From assembly GCA_023653785.1 (NCBI GenBank), contig JAMKCH010088226.1:245158-309157 (forward strand): DNA of 64,000 nucleotides, given 5' to 3'. Below, in pieces: positions 59,001 through 64,000 of this stretch. The stretch comes from Ophioderma brevispina (Eukaryota; Echinodermata; Ophiuroidea; Amphilepidida; Ophiodermatidae). Under the pieces are notes generated by a model. The model was not told where the DNA came from and did no database searches. It saw nothing but the letters and a program-made list of their open reading frames with translations. Within the stretch, counting starts at the first letter, position 1, and each line of letters starts with the position of its first letter. A program made the position numbers and the translations under genes.

Positions 59001-60490
59001 CAAAACTACCTCATTAAATTTTGACAGAGATTCAGCGTTAACGAATATCAACTGCTGTGTACTTGGTGCCCAAAGTCTGGGAAACTACAACACAGAATTC
59101 AATAAAAAAATAGGTCTTGCCTCCATTCATAAATATGACATTTGAGATTCGCCGTTTTGGCGAAAAAAAAGCCAAAAATGAAGAACCAACAGTATAAACA
59201 AATTGTCAATGCTGAATTTTAAATGACAAATGGCTACTCCAACACACTCAGACAACCCCCTCATGCAAGAATATTGCAACCCGCTTTTTTCCCCCCCAAA
59301 AGATGCTCTTTCCTGTATAAAAAGAACCGAGTTACTTTTTTTTAATTTTCCGTCTATTAACTGGTAATTGTGAGGGCCGCAAACAACCGCACAGTAAACC
59401 AGATGAACTAGTACAAAAGCCCTGTAAAGCTCAAAAGAGCAGAAAATAGTGCAAATTTCCGAGTGCACCATGAATAGGAAACCAAATATATAGTGGAGAC
59501 ATTTGTGTTGCGATGTAGAATCCAATTTCATAACAGACGAAAGCTCAGAAAAAGAAAGATTAGAAGAAAAAAATTATACCGAGTTTGCAAATGTTTTGGC
59601 AGAGTTTTGCCACCCCGTGGAGTAGTGTTGTCCTACATAATTTTTAGATCTAGAAAATGGCATGACTGTCACACGTCAGGCATTATTAGGAAGTTGGTTT
59701 TGGACAGATCAAGCATAAATTTTGTCTAAATCATCTTGCAGAGTTAATATGGTCAAGGTTCATACAGGTCCTTAGCAATGTATGGTCATCTGCAAATTGA
59801 AACAAGGAACTAAGACAATCAAAACATATCACCGCAAAAATAGAAAAAAGAATCTCTCATAGCACTCACATAAATCCCCCACTCTCATACGAAGGCAATA
59901 TTACCAGTGTGAGAAACTGTTCATTTTAGGTAACAGGCCCCCCGGGGGGCGAGGGCAAGGAAAGACAAGTGCAGAAAAGGGGAAAAAGGGGGAAACCGGG
60001 GGGGGGGGAAGATTTAGACATGAGGATTTTGTCTTACGACATGCGGGTACAACAGACCAATTTTTAACCCCGAACCCACAGGGTATCATCCCTTTTGTGG
60101 TCGCCTCTAAATCATCCGGGCTTTTCTTTCCCCCTAGCCGCACTGGGCAATTACTCAAGGAGTGGAAAAAAATCAACTCATTTGGTACAAAAAAATGGTC
60201 TCCTGTTACCAAACTATTAGTTGAAACATCAATGATTACCACAAAGTACCAAATGCCACCATCCGCAATTTGACAGGGCCTGCAGCCGCTCCCTTGAAAA
60301 GAGTCAGGACTCGTCAACGGAAATAAGTGTAAGGCACTCTATGTACCGACTCATGGCAGGTGGAGACACCCGGACAGAAACGAACCTGTCTGCAATAAAT
60401 TCAGTGTCTCCTGGGGGACGTGGGCAACATGCTAAGGAAAAGTCAACCTGGCTAAAAATGGCTATGACCGCTGTAGCTGGATGGAACATT
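59001..60490 (-). pseudogene. CR1/L2-like RT C-terminal remnant inside the fold-back core
   Basis: On the minus strand a FADD catalytic-box-like FQFADDHTLL (about 59810-59780) is followed by NLDHINS, then in other frames a DKIYAW-like word. Later comes LYRAFVLVHLVYCAVVCGPH with KLKKSNSVLFIQERASFGG (59440-59270), which matches the thumb of CR1/L2-type RTs (LYxxxVxPxLEYxxxVW). The upstream text to 60490 shows no clear fingers motif. Decayed; the identification rests on two short blocks. Confidence 0.5.
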
Positions 60491-60629
60491 GTGGGTCGCC
60501 TGCTCTGACAGAAATGATTACGTGTATTGATGATTGCAATACTGAATTACATGCAATTGGTCCAGATATGTTTTTTTTTTCAATATTAATACACTCAATG
60601 TTAAAAGAATAAATTATGTTGGGTTTAAC

Positions 60630-61165
60630 TTCAAATGGATATTAGACCAAATGAGGTATTAGACCAAGTAAGCGATTAGAGCTCAGGTGACATTAGACCA
60701 AAAGGGGTATTAGGACCAAACTGGATCTTAGACCCAATGTATTTAGACCAAATGGATATTGACCAAATGGATATTAGGACAAATGGGTAATTAGACCAGA
60801 TGGTCTATTAGACGGCATTGCTATTAGACACAATTGTGGTTATTTAGACCAAATGGATATTAGACCAAATGGATATTAGACCACATGGAATATTAGACCA
60901 AATGGAATTTCTTAGACCAAATGGTCATATAGACACCAAAGGTGTTTGTGGTTATTAGACCAAATGGCCATAGACGAAATGGGTTTGGACTAGATGGGCT
61001 ATTTACCAAAATGGAAATAGTAGATATTCTAGGGTTGTTAAATAAATTGGATGTTGACTAAATGGCTATTAGACCAATTGGGTATTAGACATATGGGTTT
61101 AGATGAATTGGAGTTAGCCCAAATGTGCTATTAGACCAAAATGGGATTAGAGACCAAATGGCAAT
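60630..61165. repeat. 16-bp minisatellite, inverted partner of 56545-57080
   Basis: About 30 units of attagaccaaatggat (the inverse of catttggtctaatatc register) with similar degeneracy to the left array. Confidence 0.85.
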
Positions 61166-61169
61166 AAAC

Positions 61170-61364
61170 CGCAAGAGCCATGTTTTTCTATAAAACCCGA
61201 CTTCTATCGAAAAACATAGTTTTACTCGATAAAAATCTGTGTTTATATCTAAAAAAAACTGCGTTTATCTAGAAAAAGACAGAAAACCTATGTATTGAGA
61301 AAACTTAGTTACAAGAGAAAAAAAAAAGTTTTTTTCTTGATAAATTAAGTTTATTAGATCACTA
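61170..61364. repeat. TTTATC/AGAAAAAC array, segment 4 (inverted side)
   Basis: ctatcgaaaaacatagtttt, gtttatatctaaaaaaaact, gcgtttatctagaaaaag and similar words. It mirrors segment 3 across the core. Confidence 0.75.
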
Positions 61365-62429
61365 CAGCTGTCCAAAAAAATGTTAACACCTCGAAACACC
61401 GGGTATTTTGTAAAATAAAAGTGCGCATGGGTCTATGTTTGGTATGCTTCTTAAAGCTACTAAATAAGCTTTTATTTGCCGTTTATTTCTTTTTAAGATA
61501 TGCGATTGTGACAAAAGATAGGCTTCGTCAAAAGGGAGAGTATAAATTCGGATTGGGGTCCGATTTGCAGTGGTTACATATTGTAGATTGTGTGAAACAT
61601 TATTGTGACAAACTCAAAATTGTGTTATTGATTTGTGTTATTGATTGATATGAGACCTATGAAATATTGACATCCATTTTGAAACTTCATTAATGTCAAT
61701 AGAGTGTGGATCATTGTCTTTATGCTCGCAATACTATGTATTTTTTCAAATATGTCAATCACTTTCATTAGCAGAGGTAGTATTCCTATCAAATCGCTAA
61801 AAAATACCCAGAATGTTAAACCAAACAATCATGAACACTTCTTTCATTGTATTCCCAAGAAATTCATATGATTCTTAGACAGAATAATAACAAAAACATG
61901 AAAGTAAAAACCAAAAGAAAGAGACACTTCTGAATAAAGCCTACCGTGTGCTAATAAAGCAGGCCGAATTGGAAAAAAAACACCAGTGGCCGCCATGCAG
62001 ATCACGGACCAAATATCAAGGACTCAAGCCAACATTTCTCTTTTAAAGAAGAGCATTTGTGGTAGATACAACGATGACCTTGGAAAACACGGTGGCAGGA
62101 ATATCGAGGTCTTTCTGAAATAGAAAAACACTGCAAATCTATTTGTGTTCTTTTTAGATGGAAAGAAGATTGTGCTATGAGCCAAAGTGTATTGCTGTTT
62201 GCTCATGCTTTCCAAATTTTCTAAGGCGGAAATCGGACCAATTGATTTTGCCCTCTAATAATTGATGCAGATTCTTTATTGTACTATCGGATATGAATGG
62301 AATAAATGGCATATTAAAGCTTGTTTATTGCTTTAAAGGAATAAATAAAAAAAGTTAAAAACAGCAATTTTATGATTTTTTAATTAAAATGTCTTCGTTT
62401 CGAGTGATTAACATTTTTTGGACAGCCTG
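61365..62429. mobile_element. ~1.07-kb TIR element with CAG(G)CTGTCCAAAAAA ends
   Basis: The left end CAGCTGTCCAAAAAAATGTT and the right end inverse CAGGCTGTCCAAAAAATGTT match, followed by aacacctcgaaac against aatcactcgaaac. The ends look mariner/Tc1-like. No transposase was recognised in any frame, so probably non-autonomous. It also interrupts the TTTATC array, which resumes at 62430. Confidence 0.65.
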
Positions 62430-62490
62430 TCTTTTTTCTCTTGATAACTTTTTTTCTCTAAATAATTTTGTTCCTCTAATTTAAATAGTT
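62430..62490. repeat. TTTATC/AGAAAAAC array, segment 5
   Basis: ctttttt ctcttgataac tttttttctctaaataat continues the array immediately past the TIR element. Confidence 0.6.
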
Positions 62491-63114
62491 TGTTTTTGTA
62501 CTTGCCTGACTTTGTCGGAAGCAACTAAGTATCATTTTCTGTCTGTATGTATGCCTGTGTGTCCTCCTGTCCGTCTGTGTAAACTGCTGTGTACCCATGT
62601 TATCTGGAGTTCCGTAAAGGGTTTACATTGATGTAACTTGTTGAAGACGGGTTGATGAGTTATCGCGACCTGATGAGATTGTGGTCGTAAAATATGCTAA
62701 TTAAGTATCTAACTTGCATTACGAAATTACCACCCCCTCCCGAGGCTTGTGTACAAGTTTTCTGGAGTTCCGTAAGGTGTGTAATGGTGTAACTTGGTGG
62801 AAGGAAGTGGGTTAAAGAGTTCTCGACCTGATTAGATTTTGGGCGTATTTCGGGCAAATTAAGTATTCAAATGAGCTAATTGATTTGCAAAAATCCGCGA
62901 AATTGCTATATTTTTGAAACGGTACATCGGATACGCAAAGTTCCTTCGCTGCATGAAAGCCTATCATGATGCACATCTTTTCTTCAATTTGAAAGTACGT
63001 GATATATGCGGCTTAGGTATGCAAATGACCTAATTAAATATGCATAATTGCTGTATCTCTGAAACGGTACATCGGATAGGCAAAATTCCTTCGCTACTTG
63101 AAAGGCTACTATGC
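62491..63114. other. Degenerate direct repeats, noncoding
   Basis: ctggagttccgtaaggtgtg, tgtaacttggtgga and gagttctcgacctgat occur at about 62605-62680 and again at 62760-62835. aaacggtacatcggatagg with ttccttcgct occurs at about 62918-62955 and 63060-63100. This suggests two generations of tandem duplication. Confidence 0.6.
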
Positions 63115-63975
63115 CATACATCTCGTCATGTGAGTGCAACAAAGTCGTAACTGACATTTTTGGCGAAATTAAGTTATTTATATAAAATGAAAAAGTAGAT
63201 CATTACGCTTAATTTGATATACATTTCAGATGACAGTCTCAATTTATTGCAGAGTTATTAAGCTAAATAGGCCTGTGTCGTGCAACAAAGTCGTAACTGG
63301 TAGATACGACTTTATTGCACGACACGGGAAAACTAGTATGTAGATACGACATTTTATTTCTTGTAAAGCGATGGTTTTTAAAAAGGTCTATAAGTAAAAA
63401 TTCTCCTAAAATATTTGTGAAAAGAGCAATTTCATTTTTTACCAAATTTATGCTAATTTATGCTAATTTCGGCACAAAAAAACCCTTAAAAACATATAAA
63501 AAATGTACTTACGACCTTTTCGCACTCAATATTACACCCAGTACTTATTTAATTTACAAAAGCAAATGAATACGCATAATTTAACATATATTTCAAGTAT
63601 AAGGCTCAATTTATTGCAGAGTTATTAGGCTAATTAGGCCTAATTAGGTGTAGATACGACTTTGTTGCACTCAAAATTGAATTTCCCGTGTCGTGCAACA
63701 AAGTCGTAACTGGTAGATACGACTTTGTTGCACGACACGGGAAATCATGTGTGTAGTTACGCCATTTTAATTAGCCAATTACTTCTTAATTAGGCGACTT
63801 AAGTGGGAAATGAAATATTTATAAGATATTTAAAAAAATACATTTTTATCGTGTGTAAGAAATATTTTCATTTGAAAAGTCACAAAAGAATGAAACACAA
63901 AAATGCTTCTCCTGTAAAATCATGAAAATGCAGATACGACTTTGTTGCACTCACATGACGATCTTTTGTGTGAAT
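63115..63975. repeat. Palindromic repeat with GCAACAAAGTCGTA words
   Basis: cgtcatgtgagtgcaacaaa at 63126 is mirrored by tttgttgcactcacatgacg near 63943-63962. Further gcaacaaagtcgtaactg words occur at 63280 and 63694, each next to its own inverse. Short tandem taattaggc words lie between. Frames across it (63263-63569) are artefacts. Confidence 0.75.
63681..63745. repeat. Perfect 28-bp stem, 9-nt loop hairpin
   Basis: ATTTCCCGTGTCGTGCAACA onward to AAGTCGTA is exactly complementary to the stretch ending at 63745, around the loop actggtaga. A related imperfect hairpin sits at 63272-63330. Confidence 0.85.
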
Positions 63976-64000
63976 CATAATTAGGTGAAAATTAATATGG

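Overview
This window is eukaryotic, AT-rich, repeat-dense DNA from an animal, most likely a marine invertebrate. The evidence is large spliced exons with canonical GT/AG borders, SRCR and somatomedin-B extracellular modules joined to a Methuselah-like 7TM receptor, several different non-LTR retrotransposons, tRNA-derived SINEs, a Tc1 element and many palindromic (MITE / fold-back) repeats. A hemichordate, amphioxus, echinoderm or similar animal fits this domain mix, but the species cannot be fixed from sequence alone. No bacterial operon, CRISPR array or rRNA gene was seen.

The only convincing host gene is on the minus strand between about 26.7 kb and 9.4 kb. I reconstruct four exons: SRCR (26392-26709), SRCR (22049-22387), a long exon with somatomedin-B, a Cys-rich ectodomain and TM1-5 (16470-18740), and a last exon with TM6-7 and the cytoplasmic tail (9447-9704). 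A candidate AATAAA lies at 9391-9396. Intron phases agree at every junction (1, 1, 0). The product would be an SRCR-SRCR-SMB-Methuselah-like GPCR. The 5' end (signal peptide, promoter) was not found. A roughly 190-nt stretch of the long exon carries two in-frame stops and a frame change, so this copy is either decaying or affected by sequence errors.

Layout: 1-7.2 kb is a 2.8-kb block present twice in direct orientation, with very many small indels, each copy ending in a tRNA-Thr-like sequence. 7.2-9.4 kb holds TGACCT-rich repeats and a palindromic MITE just past the receptor gene. 9.7-16.5 kb is the TM5/TM6 intron, filled by a minus-strand LINE and tandem or palindromic arrays between two inverted arms. 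18.8-28 kb holds intronic SINE, MITE and inverted repeats around the SRCR exons. 28.7-33.5 kb is a CR1/L2-like LINE whose 3' part and flank are repeated in three joined pieces, with one SINE and one MITE present in only one copy each. 34-50 kb is a graveyard of RTE-like LINEs (37-38.8, 42.5-45.4 and 47.9-48.9 kb) plus an L1-type ORF1 fragment (49.2-49.9 kb). 50.4-62.5 kb is a layered fold-back complex: 16-bp minisatellites, long palindromes, and TTTATC/AGAAAAAC arrays interrupted by a Tc1 element and other TIR elements. 63.1-64 kb is another palindromic repeat with a perfect 28-bp stem.

Most other open frames are chance frames, antisense shadows of LINEs, or simple repeats. Coordinates of repeat edges are approximate unless a base is named.
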